64,000 nt of DNA, from contig NZ_BMXI01000019.1 of assembly GCF_014651675.1 (NCBI RefSeq), positions 1-64,000 on the forward strand, in the 5' to 3' direction. Origin of the DNA: Roseibacillus persicicus. Lineage in GTDB: Bacteria; Verrucomicrobiota; Verrucomicrobiia; Verrucomicrobiales; Akkermansiaceae. Of the stretch, positions 25,631-35,400 are shown in pieces (positions within the stretch are counted from its first letter, which is position 1; each line of letters begins with the position of its first letter). The translations under genes and the position numbers were made by a program. The notes below the pieces were generated by a model. That model had not been told where the DNA came from. It saw only the letters and a list, made by a program, of their open reading frames with translations, and ran no database searches.

Positions 25631-26659
25631 ATGAAAACCAAGCATCTGAAAATTACCCTTTGTGCCGCCACTTTGGTCGGCTTGAGTGCTCCTGCGATCG
25701 CGCAAGATGCCAACGGACCCCATCCTCCCGGACGTCGGGGGCCGGGTGGGGGTGGACCCGGTGGTTCCGGCCGCATCTACAGCGAAACCGAGTCCAAGCC
25801 TTTGGAACTGATTCCTGCTGAGCAAGAGGCTCCATTCGAGAGCCAGGTGTCCATCAAGATTGAAGGCGATTCGCGCATCATCAGCTCCAACGTCGTCCCG
25901 GAGCACAAGATTGGAAAGTTCCCCAACGCGGGAAACCCGAACACGATGACTGAGCAGAAGGCGGACATCACGCTGCCGCTGAAACCCGAGATGAACGACC
26001 AGGCAACACCTGCCCGCACCGCCGTCGGCATCTTGTTGAACGGGGTCTATGTGGAGGCGGGCACTGGCGAATTCTGGACTGGTGAGGATGGCAAGAGCCG
26101 GCCTTGGAACTACGAGGCCTTGGGCGGGGCAATCAACTTTGGTCTCGATGAAAACTACGCCCACGTGCAGCCGGGCGGGAAGTATCACTATCACGGAAAG
26201 CCTGCCGGATATCTGGAGGGCATCGAATTCTCGACCGAGACCCATTCGCCCATCATTGGCTGGGCCTTTGACGGCTTTCCCATCTACGCGCTCTATGGCT
26301 ATTCCGATCCCAAGGATCCCGAATCGGAATTGGTCGAGATGACATCGAGCTATCGTTTGAAAAAAGGCGAACGACCCGAACCACCTAATGGTCCCGGGGG
26401 CACCTACGACGGGGCTTTCACCGATGACTACGAGTATGTGGAAGGCTCGGGAACCCTCGACGAATGCAATGGACGTTTCACTGTGACCCCCGACTTTCCG
26501 GAGGGGACCTACGCCTACTTTATCACCAACAAGTGGCCCGTCATCTTGCGCAACTATCGGGGGACCCCCGCGGTGAAGGGCCCCGGTGGTGGAGGTGGCC
26601 CGGGGCAAGGTGGTCCCGGAGGCCGCCGCATGGGGCCTCCTCGAGGGGAGAGAAACTGA
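25631..26659 (+). CDS. secreted YHYH domain protein
   Basis: 342 residues with a signal peptide (cleavage near AIAQ-DA), then a Pro/Gly-rich stretch. The YHYH domain spans about 85-310: the naming motif is GKYHYHGKPAG, then IIGWAFDGFPIYALYGY, TSSYRL and GTYDGAFTDDYEYV, ending GTYAYFITNKWPVILRNYRG. The C-terminal 35 residues are again Gly/Pro/Arg-rich. YHYH proteins are exported and common in marine bacteria; their chemistry is not settled, but the clustered His and Asp suggest metal binding. It converges with the DUF1552 gene with a gap of 14 bases. Confidence 0.88.
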   Translation: MKTKHLKITLCAATLVGLSAPAIAQDANGPHPPGRRGPGGGGPGGSGRIYSETESKPLELIPAEQEAPFESQVSIKIEGDSRIISSNVVPEHKIGKFPNAGNPNTMTEQKADITLPLKPEMNDQATPARTAVGILLNGVYVEAGTGEFWTGEDGKSRPWNYEALGGAINFGLDENYAHVQPGGKYHYHGKPAGYLEGIEFSTETHSPIIGWAFDGFPIYALYGYSDPKDPESELVEMTSSYRLKKGERPEPPNGPGGTYDGAFTDDYEYVEGSGTLDECNGRFTVTPDFPEGTYAYFITNKWPVILRNYRGTPAVKGPGGGGGPGQGGPGGRRMGPPRGERN

Positions 26660-26673
26660 GTCTTTGTTTTCTT

Positions 26674-27954
26674 CTAAGTCTGTCTTTCGAGGCCCTTCAT
26701 ATTGCCGGTCGAGGTGGCAAAGTTTTCATGCATGAGACCGACTTCGTGAAGTGCGCTGAGATAGAGGTTGGGCAACGGGTAGTTGTCATTTTGGTCAAAG
26801 GCCAAATGCTGACCATGCTTGAAGCTGCCACCCGCAAGGAGAACCGGCATGTTGCGGGTGTTGTGCGAAGAGGCGTTACCCAAATTGGAAGTTAGCAATA
26901 CAGTGGTGTCGTCCAAGAGGCAGCGGTCCTGATGTGTGCTGGCTTTGAGCTGGCGCACGAAGTTCCCCCAAGAGTCAATCATGGCCTGCTCCACGAGGGT
27001 GAGCTGGCGAAGTTTGTCGTCGTCCAGTCCATGATGGCTGAGCCCGTGATAGCTCTCCTCGACTCCATCAATTCCGCGCACGACGTTGCCGGTGCAATGG
27101 AGCGTGATGAAACGGGTGGAGTCAGTTTGAAGAGCGAGGAGAGCGATGTCGAGGGTGGCGCGTTCGATGTCGGCCGCATTGTCGCGCTCCGCAACGCGAG
27201 GTTGTTTGCCGATGCGGGGCTTGGGCCTGTTGACCCACTGTTTGTTCATCTCCAGCCGTTGTTCGAGCTCGCGAACGCTGGTGAACCATGAGTCGAGCTT
27301 TTCCCTATCTCCGTTGCCAACTTCTCGTTGAAGGGCTTTGGCCTCCGCTCCGACGATATCAAGTATACTCTTGCCGCTGCGCAGCAATTCCTCCTTGCGG
27401 CGAATGACCTTCGGATCATCGTCAACGAAGAGTTGTTCGAAGAGTGCACGGGGATCGTCAATAGCGGGAATCATAGCTCCGTTCTCCGTATAGCTAGGAC
27501 TGCGTTGTCCTCCGGTGGTAAGGACCAGCGAGGGGAAGCGGGTTTCGTGGCCGAGGTGTTTGGCCATCAATTGGTCGAGGGAGATGGTATTGCGTTCAGC
27601 GCTGCCGCCTTGATTGGGGCAAGCTGAGAAGATGCTGCTCTCAGCCTTGTGACCGCCGGTAACCCCGGGATGAGAAGTCCCGGAAATGACTGTGAAGCGG
27701 TCGCGAATATCTTGCAGCGAACGAAGGTATTGGGATGGCTGGTAGTTGAAGCCCGCATCTTGGGGGACCAGGTTGGGGCTGTGGAGGCCCAGTGAAAGGC
27801 TGACCCCAACAAAGCGTTTGGGTGTTTTGATTGGTTCGGCGGCGAAGGCCGGGGTCATGGCGTCGAGCATCGGCAAGCCGATTGCGATCCCCGCGTTGCG
27901 GAGAAAGCGGCGGCGCGAGAGTTGAGCACCGGTGTGAATGTTGAAGGGGGACAT
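26674..27954 (-). CDS. DUF1552 protein, Tat-exported
   Basis: 426 residues with a twin-arginine signal (SRRRFLRNAGIAIGLPMLDA, about 13-35), then the DUF1552 domain: KRFVGVSLSLGLH, FTVISGTSHPGVTGGHK, CPNQGGSAERNTISLDQLMA, LASFTSVRELEQRL-like helices and YHGLSHHG. It starts 4 bases after the stop of the DUF1587/1592-type gene, the standard pairing in Planctomycetes and Verrucomicrobia. The enzymatic role is not established; the family resembles sulfatase-like DUF1501 proteins in fold and export. Tat export suggests a cofactor or pre-folded protein. Confidence 0.9.
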   Translation of the reverse strand: MSPFNIHTGAQLSRRRFLRNAGIAIGLPMLDAMTPAFAAEPIKTPKRFVGVSLSLGLHSPNLVPQDAGFNYQPSQYLRSLQDIRDRFTVISGTSHPGVTGGHKAESSIFSACPNQGGSAERNTISLDQLMAKHLGHETRFPSLVLTTGGQRSPSYTENGAMIPAIDDPRALFEQLFVDDDPKVIRRKEELLRSGKSILDIVGAEAKALQREVGNGDREKLDSWFTSVRELEQRLEMNKQWVNRPKPRIGKQPRVAERDNAADIERATLDIALLALQTDSTRFITLHCTGNVVRGIDGVEESYHGLSHHGLDDDKLRQLTLVEQAMIDSWGNFVRQLKASTHQDRCLLDDTTVLLTSNLGNASSHNTRNMPVLLAGGSFKHGQHLAFDQNDNYPLPNLYLSALHEVGLMHENFATSTGNMKGLERQT

Positions 27955-27958
27955 AGTG

Positions 27959-30391
27959 TTATTTTTTTAGGAAGGAGTCGCTGGTGATGACGGCTTGGAG
28001 GAGAGAGAGGACGCCGTAGTCATCTTTCTTGGTGGTCTTGAGGATATCTTCGATGACGGGGCGGTCACTGAATCGGACGTCGGCTCCGGTGGAGTAGGCC
28101 AACAGGTTGCCGGCAAAGGCACGGGCCAGGATTTCGTGCTGCTTGGCAAAGTGGGCTTTCCACTCCCGGATGTCCTCGAATTGTTGCCCGTCGAGGGTGA
28201 TTCCGGAAGGGTCGATTTTGGCGGAACGATTGGCTTTGCCATAGAATTCACGCCAACGGCCCACGGGATCGTAGCTTTCCAAAGCAAACCCCGGGGGGTC
28301 GATTTTCAGGTGGCACGCCGCACAAGATTTGTCGGCGCGATGCTTCTCGAGCTGGTCGCGGATGCTAATCGCTCCCCGGATATCGGGTTCGATGGCGGGG
28401 ACGTTGGCGGGTGGCGGTGGGATGTGGCGGCCTAGGATTCTTTCCCCAATCCACACTCCCCGGATCACCGGCGAGGTGACAGAACCATCGGCGGTGATTT
28501 TGAGAATGGAGCCTTGGGTGATGAGCCCGCTGCGGGCATTCTCACCACTGGGTATTTTTTGCAGGCCGTAACCAGCTTTCACTGTGGCGTCATCCATCTG
28601 GTAGTGGGTCTTGAGACGGGTGTTGAGAAAGCTGAAGTCGGACTGCACGAAGTTTCGAACGCTCAAGTCTTTGTCAAAGAGCTCCCTGACAAAGGCTCGG
28701 GTTTCGCGCACCATCGATTCTTGAAGCACGGGGTCGAACTGGCGGAAACGGCGCGGATCTGGAGAGGTGAATCCAATTTGATTGAGTTGCAGCCACTGGT
28801 CGGTGAAGTTGACAAAGAAACGCTCGGACTTGGGATGCGCCAGGAGCCGGTTGGCTTGATTGAGAAGAACCTGTTGATTGCGAAGCTTTCCCTCGGCAGC
28901 CTTTTTCATGAGAGTCTGGTCGGGGAGACTGGACCAAAAGAGATAGCTGAGTCGGCTGGCAATAGCATAGTCATCGAGCTGACCGGGGGGCTCGACAAAA
29001 GTAAGAAAACGCGGCGAGCAAAGAATGGCCCGGTATCCTTCGCGAAGAGCCTCGAACAGATCGTTCGTCTCGTCATAGCGGGCGAGGGCGAGCTCTAGAT
29101 AGGGGGTCAGCTGTGAGCTGGAGACAGGCCGCCGAAAGGCCTGATAGGCGAAGCGGGTGATGAGGCGCTTAATCTCCCGATCGGGGTTTTGCAGGACTGG
29201 CTTTCCTCCCGAGAATTGAATCCCGGGGAGGAGCCGATTGCGGATTTTGTTTCGGGTGCCTGCGGGGTAGACTCTTTGGAGCGTGAGGGAGTCGAAGGCG
29301 ATAGCTGCGTATCCCTCCTGTTCGAGGTTGCGACCATGGTAGAAGTGGAGGTCCTTCTTCCTCGCTTCAGGGTCGATGCGAACCAGTTTATTGGTTCCCT
29401 CGGCAGGTTGGATCTCCACCAGATGGCCTGCCTGCATCCATGCATCACAGACGAAGTCTTTGGGGTCGCCGGTTGCCTCGATGATATCGGCGACGAATTG
29501 AATGGGTTCATTGGAGCGACCTGAACCAATTTTGAGCGTGGCCCAGACGGCTCCGTCCGGACCGGGGTTGACCCCTTGGACGTTCTTCACGGTGATACGG
29601 TACCACCCGCTGGCAGGGACGCGGGTTGCCGCCATGTTGCCATTGAAGCTGATTGCGCGGGCCCAACTGTAAATTCGACCGTTGATTGCCTGGGGACCAC
29701 GATAGTTCTGTCCCACCGAGCGGGACTCGGCGGTGAGTTGCTTGGCATTGAACTTTCGATAGAATTGCTGCTCCCCCCGACTTGCTCTGTTCATGGCTTC
29801 CTCGAGAGCTTGGTCGGCTGCCTCCAAGTATTGGCTCAGGTGAAAGTGGCTTAATCTTTGAGCATCCGCGATCGTTTCAAAGTCCTTTCCACTCTCGTCG
29901 GCAGGGAGGAGGTTGGACAGGGGGATCTTGATTCCGAGGAGGTCTTGGAGTGTGTGTTCATACTCAATCCGCGTCAGGCGTCTGCCGTGGACCCGCCCTT
30001 TCTCCGCCACTTGTTTCTGGTCGGCTTCAAGGAGGATGGCATTGAGTTCGGCTAGAAAGTCTTCGCGCTCTTGAGTGGTCGGTTGTTCCTCATCGTGAGG
30101 AGGCATTTCTCCCTTTTTGATTCGATCAAAGACGTGAATCCAATCTGAAAAAAGTTGCTTGTCCCCGAGGTCAAAGGGGGTGCTGGTCAGGTCCAAGCCT
30201 CCCTTGCTAATCGAGTCGTCGTGACAATCGTAGCAGTAGAATGCGAGAACATCATCGAGAGTCTCGGGGATCTCGATGGGATTCGCAAATGCCCTGGTGT
30301 GGGAGAACACAGTCCCGACCGCGAGGAGGAGGCAGATGCGACGGAACCAGTGCCGAGTATTGAAGGGAAAGTGGGGGCGGGGAGAAACCAT
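27959..30391 (-). CDS. planctomycete-type cytochrome protein (DUF1587/1595/1592/1588/1585)
   Basis: 810 residues. After an N-terminal hydrophobic segment comes a c-type haem motif CYDCH near 52-56 (FYCYDCHDDSISKGGLDL). The DUF1587 region follows (RLTRIEYEHTLQDLLG near 135), a carbohydrate-binding-like insert (about 210-340), DUF1595, DUF1592 (SRLSYLFWSSLPDQTL near 470), DUF1588 (RSGLITQGSILKITADG near 625) and DUF1585 at the end. A second CxxCH (CAACHLKIDPPGF) is near 695. Partner DUF1552 follows after 4 bases. Such pairs are exported and probably redox-active, perhaps in polysaccharide breakdown; substrate unknown. Confidence 0.9.
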   Translation of the reverse strand: MVSPRPHFPFNTRHWFRRICLLLAVGTVFSHTRAFANPIEIPETLDDVLAFYCYDCHDDSISKGGLDLTSTPFDLGDKQLFSDWIHVFDRIKKGEMPPHDEEQPTTQEREDFLAELNAILLEADQKQVAEKGRVHGRRLTRIEYEHTLQDLLGIKIPLSNLLPADESGKDFETIADAQRLSHFHLSQYLEAADQALEEAMNRASRGEQQFYRKFNAKQLTAESRSVGQNYRGPQAINGRIYSWARAISFNGNMAATRVPASGWYRITVKNVQGVNPGPDGAVWATLKIGSGRSNEPIQFVADIIEATGDPKDFVCDAWMQAGHLVEIQPAEGTNKLVRIDPEARKKDLHFYHGRNLEQEGYAAIAFDSLTLQRVYPAGTRNKIRNRLLPGIQFSGGKPVLQNPDREIKRLITRFAYQAFRRPVSSSQLTPYLELALARYDETNDLFEALREGYRAILCSPRFLTFVEPPGQLDDYAIASRLSYLFWSSLPDQTLMKKAAEGKLRNQQVLLNQANRLLAHPKSERFFVNFTDQWLQLNQIGFTSPDPRRFRQFDPVLQESMVRETRAFVRELFDKDLSVRNFVQSDFSFLNTRLKTHYQMDDATVKAGYGLQKIPSGENARSGLITQGSILKITADGSVTSPVIRGVWIGERILGRHIPPPPANVPAIEPDIRGAISIRDQLEKHRADKSCAACHLKIDPPGFALESYDPVGRWREFYGKANRSAKIDPSGITLDGQQFEDIREWKAHFAKQHEILARAFAGNLLAYSTGADVRFSDRPVIEDILKTTKKDDYGVLSLLQAVITSDSFLKK

Positions 30392-30576
30392 CGTGGCAGA
30401 TTACTTTTTCTGCTTTCTCATTCTATCGAATTTTATGAGATGACAGTGGCTTGGGAGCAGATTTTCGAGTGGGAACCCGTTTTGCGGAATTTCGGGGAGA
30501 GGCGGTGAATCAGTTTGCTCTGGCAGGCAAATTGCTCTCGGTTTAGTCTTTCAAAGCGCTTTTATCCTAAACTCCG

Positions 30577-31566
30577 ATGTCCGTTTTCCGAATTTTTCCG
30601 CTCTTGATTTTGCCAGTTTGGGCGGCTCCGATCGAGTTGCTGGTCGTGCCTGGTGGAGTGGGGATCAGCACTTATGCAACGGATTCTGGTTATGCGGAAA
30701 TTGAACAGGCTTTTGGGGGAAACCTCAGGGCTGATATCACAATCGATCCGGCATCAGGCGAGCCGACGAGTTTCTTTTATCAAGACGGATGCCATTTGAC
30801 TTACTCTGGAGGGAGCTCGAACTATGTGCCCAACGACCCTGCAGAACTGGGTAGTTTCGAGCTGATTTTCGACGGCCTGAGCAGCGACTTGTCAACGAAT
30901 GAGGCGGGAGGCGGGGTGGAGCCCGGGACGGGACAGCTCGAGCAAGAGCACCACAGCATTCGGCTCAAGAGTGGAACCCTGACTGTAAACTATTTCTACG
31001 CGGGGACTCTGATTTTGGAGCATACGGTCGATTATGCCGAAGAGCCTCTCTCGGGGGAAACCCGGGGAACGACCTCGGTGAAAGCCATTTTGCTGGAAGC
31101 TGGAGTGGTTTCGGACCGCTATGAGGTGACGCTGGAGCATGATTCGACCGCGGAGACCTTCATCACGGATCCCTTCGAGATGACAATTAGTGACCTCGGT
31201 GGTTTCGAGGCTGTGGGAGAGGTGATGGTTCCGTCGGCTGGTTTGGTTCAGTGGGTGACCGATTCCGGGGCGCCCGTTCCGCGTGATGCTTCTGACAAGC
31301 TGGGCGCTGTTCCGGTCGGCATTCTCTATGCCTTGGGCCTATCGGTTGGCGTGCGGGAGGTGCCGTGGATCTTGGAACCTCACTTGGGAAAGGTCGCGCT
31401 ATCTCTTCCGTCTACCGGCACTCGAAGTGACTTGTTCGTGGAAAGTTCCTCCGATCTGCAGCATTGGAATCAAACGCTGGTCGCGGCGGGGTCTGCGGGA
31501 TCCTTTGCCATCGAATTACCGGAAGGGGATTCATTCGTCCGTTTGGCTCTGCCTGAGGAATCTTAG
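30577..31566 (+). CDS. secreted protein of unknown function
   Basis: 329 residues with a signal peptide of about 16 residues (IFPLLILPVWAAP). The rest is predicted strand-rich and acidic, with no motif I can assign. The last about 60 residues (LFVESSSDLQHWNQTLVAAGS...VRLALPEES) match the short C-terminal module that ends many secreted Verrucomicrobia proteins, with the recurring S-S-D-L-xx-W pattern. It diverges from the DUF1592-type gene with a 185-base gap. A hairpin GAGGGGC/GCCCCTC at 31,574-31,597 follows the stop and may end its message. Confidence 0.72.
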   Translation: MSVFRIFPLLILPVWAAPIELLVVPGGVGISTYATDSGYAEIEQAFGGNLRADITIDPASGEPTSFFYQDGCHLTYSGGSSNYVPNDPAELGSFELIFDGLSSDLSTNEAGGGVEPGTGQLEQEHHSIRLKSGTLTVNYFYAGTLILEHTVDYAEEPLSGETRGTTSVKAILLEAGVVSDRYEVTLEHDSTAETFITDPFEMTISDLGGFEAVGEVMVPSAGLVQWVTDSGAPVPRDASDKLGAVPVGILYALGLSVGVREVPWILEPHLGKVALSLPSTGTRSDLFVESSSDLQHWNQTLVAAGSAGSFAIELPEGDSFVRLALPEES

Positions 31567-31895
31567 GTCGTTCGAGGGGCTGATATCGCGGCCCCTCATC
31601 GAGGAGTAGATTGAGATTCGTCAGTAGCGGGGATCACGATGCAATCGCTTGGTTCGGCTTGGTCAGGGTGGGTCACCTGACGCATCGCAAGCTCTCCTTC
31701 GGCATCGCTCATCAGGTCTGAAACGAGTTCAGCAATATTCGGCTCTGGACTTTCCCCGTTCAATCATCCTCAAGTTGAAAGGAGAGGTTTGTGAGGGGAA
31801 GGTTAAAGTGCTCTCAACTGACAGAAAGGGAGCATTCTTCTTGTCATGAAATTTTTTGAGGTGTGTCGGCTTGTTTGGCCGAGCCTGAAGAGGCT
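31567..31895. other. intergenic stretch without a supported gene
   Basis: It contains the hairpin at 31,574-31,597 and no ORF with protein-like composition. A 66-codon plus-strand frame at 31,649-31,849 is low-complexity and has no recognisable ribosome site. I see no RNA gene here. Confidence 0.5.
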
Positions 31896-31924
31896 AATAA
31901 AAAAGACGGAACCGAAGTTCCGCC
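31896..31924 (-). terminator. intrinsic terminator of rpmE2
   Basis: On the minus strand an 8-bp stem (GGCGGAAC/GTTCCGTC, one G-T pair) closes a TTCG tetraloop and is followed by a T-run, 36 bases after the L31 stop. A classic rho-independent terminator. Confidence 0.88.
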
Positions 31925-31959
31925 TTTCCATTGAAAATTGAGTATTGCTGAAGAGGGAC

Positions 31960-32271
31960 TTAGGCCTCTTCGCTTGCTGCAGGAGCAGCTTCCGCGACCT
32001 TGGGAGTGAGCTTTGGCTTCGTTGCGCGGCGAGTGGTGCCAAAGCGCTTTTGGAACTTGTCGATCCGACCCTCGGTATCCACAAACTGGGCTTTACCAGT
32101 GAAGAAGGGGTGAGAGTCAGAAGTGATGCCCATCGAGACCACGACGTGCTCGACGCCGTCGATTTCTTCGGTCTTGTCCGACTTCACAGTCGAACGGGTG
32201 ATGAAGCGCTTGCCGGTCGTCATATCTTGGAAGACGGTCGGATGATAATCGGGATGAATGTCTTTTTTCAT
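31960..32271 (-). CDS. rpmE2: 50S ribosomal protein L31 type B
   Basis: 103 residues. MKKDIHPDYHPTVFQD and SMGITSDSHPFFTGKAQ are the L31 hallmarks, with GRIDKFQKRF closing the core near 80. None of the four zinc cysteines of type A L31 is present, so this is the zinc-free type B. A 20-residue Ala/Glu-rich tail follows, somewhat longer than usual. In many bacteria type B replaces type A under zinc limitation, but no Zur-like box was found, and it may be the only L31 here. It is monocistronic, with a strong terminator. Confidence 0.95.
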   Translation of the reverse strand: MKKDIHPDYHPTVFQDMTTGKRFITRSTVKSDKTEEIDGVEHVVVSMGITSDSHPFFTGKAQFVDTEGRIDKFQKRFGTTRRATKPKLTPKVAEAAPAASEEA

Positions 32272-32482
32272 GGGAGTCCGAGGTGGATTGCGACGTTACC
32301 GACGCCGCGGGAGGGAGGGTTAACCACGGTGACGGGAGAGAGTCAAGGTCGATGCGACTGATTTTTCCCCTTCTTTAGCGGGAAGGGCAGTGCATTTCTT
32401 CTTGGGGGAATGTCTTCCTCTTCTCTCTCCCGGCACTTGGGGGAAGGTTCTTTTGTGGAAAATAACTGACCGTGGTCCTGGT

Positions 32483-35400
32483 CTATTCCTCCTCGACTCG
32501 TAGGAAGACCTTGGGATTGCTGGAATTCACCACGCCCGTGATGAGGTAGGTTTGTTCGTTGATGTCACCTTGCAGACCTCCCAATCCGCCGGGTGAGTTC
32601 CAAGTTTCGAGGTCGAAGGAGTAGGCGATCTGATAGGTCTTTGCCGGGTCCGAGATGAAGGTGAGTTCCAGATTCTCGCCGATCACTTGGAAATTCTCGA
32701 TGGAAAGCGGATTGAGAGGATCGACGCCGGTCGCGGTGAGGCCGAAGGTGAAGGTGCTTTCGTCGCCATCGTTGCTCAAGATGCGAAGGGTTCGGGTCTG
32801 GGGGCCCGCAAGCTGCGGAGCGACTGTGACCGTGAAGTCGGCAGTGCTACCGGCGGTCACCACACTCGGAAAGCCGGTGATTGCGCCGGGAGCACCGACA
32901 AGGATTACCTGAGAAATCGTGAGATCGGCATCACCCGTGTTTTCGATTCGGAAGGTGCGGTTTTTGCTTTCGCCAACCACAATTGAGCCGAGATCGGTTC
33001 CGTCGAACACGCGCGGGGTTGTGTCTCCATTGCCAATATTGACGTTGAGAGCCTGTCCTCCGTTCACCTTGATTTCGGGTTCGGCGGGGACCACGGCAGT
33101 CGTGCCCGTTCCTGAAACGTCAAAGCGGAAAGGGCTTTCGTTGGGGTCGTCACTGACGATAGTGACCGTCGCCAGGAAGGTCGCCGCGGCGTTCGGACTA
33201 AAGACGACTTCGAACTCGAGGGACTCTCCGGGCTCGACCGGACCGGTGGGGGAATTGGTGATTTGGTAGCGGGCGCCATCTTCGCTGATGGAGGTGACGG
33301 TGAGGGTGCCAGTGCCTCGGTTTTCGATGGTAAAGGTTTTGCTCTTGGCCGGCCCTCCGACTTCAACATCACCAAAGTCCGTGCTGGCATTGAATGACTG
33401 TGGATCGTTTTCCAAAAGATCGCCTTCTTCGCCAATGACCGCAATCTCAGGCGAATCATCAGTGCCAAAGCCTTCCACCAAAAAGGTGAAGGGGCTTTCG
33501 TCAGGATCATTGCTCTGGATGGAAATTGTGGCCGAACTGAATCCCGTGTTCGCCGGGTCGAAGGCGATGGTGAACTCGTTGGTGCCTCCGGGTGGAATTG
33601 GAGTCAGGGGGGAGGGAACTCCTGCCAGCGTAAAGTCGTTGTTGTCGCTGTGGGCGCTGAGGATGCTCAGATTTTCGTTTCCTGAATTTTCAATTTGGAA
33701 AGTGCGGGTCACTACGGTCGAGTCCGCATTGACGTTTCCAAAGTCCGTTCCATCCAGACCAGAGGGAGTGATGTCCGCGTTGGGAATATTGGTCCCGAAG
33801 TTGGTGCCTCCTTTGATCGCAATATCCGGAGCCTCACCCGTGCCCATGACCACGAAGGTGTAGATGGCTTTGTCCCCGGGGGCATCGGAAGTGATGGTGA
33901 CTTCGGTTTCTTTGGTCCCTTGGCTTGTCGGGTTGAAGGTGATGGTAAAGGTCGCGGTTTGATCCACTCCCACCGAAGATGGCGCGCCGGAGATGGAGAA
34001 GTGGGGGGAGAGCTCTTGGATGCTCGAGATTGTGAGCTTGGCATTGCCCTTGTTAAAGATTTCGAAGCTGTGGCTAATCCCGCCATCGGCAACTCCCTGG
34101 TCACCAAAGCTCGTGCCGTTGCCCGTGGAACCTCCAGTGCTACCGTCGGGGACGAGGCCGGATGTGGGAACTCCAACGATGCTGCCGAAGACGTCGATGT
34201 CACTCTCGCCCGTGGCTGTTCCCGTAACCTCGAAGATGTAGGGACCGGCGGGGTCGTTGCTCAGAATGGTGACCGTAGCGGCTTTCGGACCGGCTGAAGT
34301 CGGCGCCAAGGTGACGGTGAAGTCGTGGGTTCCACCCGCGGGAAGAGAAACCAGCGAGCCACCTGTTAGACTCCAGGCATTACCGTCTTCCGCGATCGCG
34401 GTAATGGTCGCCTGCTCGTTGCCGATATTGGTGATTTGGAAGGTCCGGGTGCGGGAGGTTCCCGCTTCGATTTCGCCGAAATTGTTGTGCGCTCCCGATT
34501 CGGGATCTGTTGAACCGTTTGCGATCGTTCCGCGTCCTCCGGTCGGACCACCCTCGACCAGCAATTCGGGGGCCGTCCCTTCGCCGGTGACCTTGAAGGA
34601 ATAGGACTCTTCGCCTTCGGCATTGGTCGTGATATTGATGGTCGTCGACTTGTTCCCACTGCTCGTGGGATTGAAGGTGACGGTGAAGGTCTTGGTCTGG
34701 TTCACGCCCACGGTAGAGGGAACATTGGAAACTGAAAAGTGAGGGGAAAGCTCGACGATGGAGTCGATGACGAGTTGAGCGCTGCCGGTGTTTTCGATTT
34801 CAAAGGTGCGGGTCACGCCGCCATCACTCACTCCCTTGGGGCCGAAGTCCGTTCCGTCTGGAATGCTTGGAGTGGTGTCCCCGTTGGGGATGGTTTGATA
34901 GGACAGGAGACTGTTCTGCCGACCGGCGACCGAGTATTCCGCAACGCCATTGGCCTCTCCAATAATGTCGAAAGTATAGTTGTCGCGTCCCAAGACGGTG
35001 TCACTTGTTAGAACGGTTACCGTGGCAGACTTGTTCCCTGCCGCCGTGGGGGCAAAGAGAATGGTGAAGTCGCGCGTCCCATTGGGCGCGATTGCCGCTG
35101 GCATGCTGGGTTGGGCAGAGATGCTAAAGGCGGAACCGCTTTCGCTTATTCCCAAGATTGTGAGAGTGTCGTTGCCATCGTTCTTGATGCGGAAAGTCTT
35201 GCTGACCGTGCCGATGCCAGCATTGACGGAGCCGAAATCAGTTCCGTCCACCACGGATGGAGTGTCGTCGTTGTTGGCAATCAATTCACCAAAGTTCGTG
35301 CCTCCGTAGATCTCGGCCTTGCCAAATAGTCCGAGTCCGGTGACCTCGAAGGTGAAGGGGTCCTCGTTGCCATCCGGATCGTCATTGTCGATCGTGATGG

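Noticed and set aside
25505..26608. 367-codon ORF antisense to the YHYH gene
   Set aside because: Opposite a clear YHYH protein with signal peptide and motifs; no family of its own.
31649..31849. 66-codon plus-strand ORF in the gap before rpmE2
   Set aside because: No ribosome site, no hydrophobic or conserved pattern; it runs into the rpmE2 downstream region.
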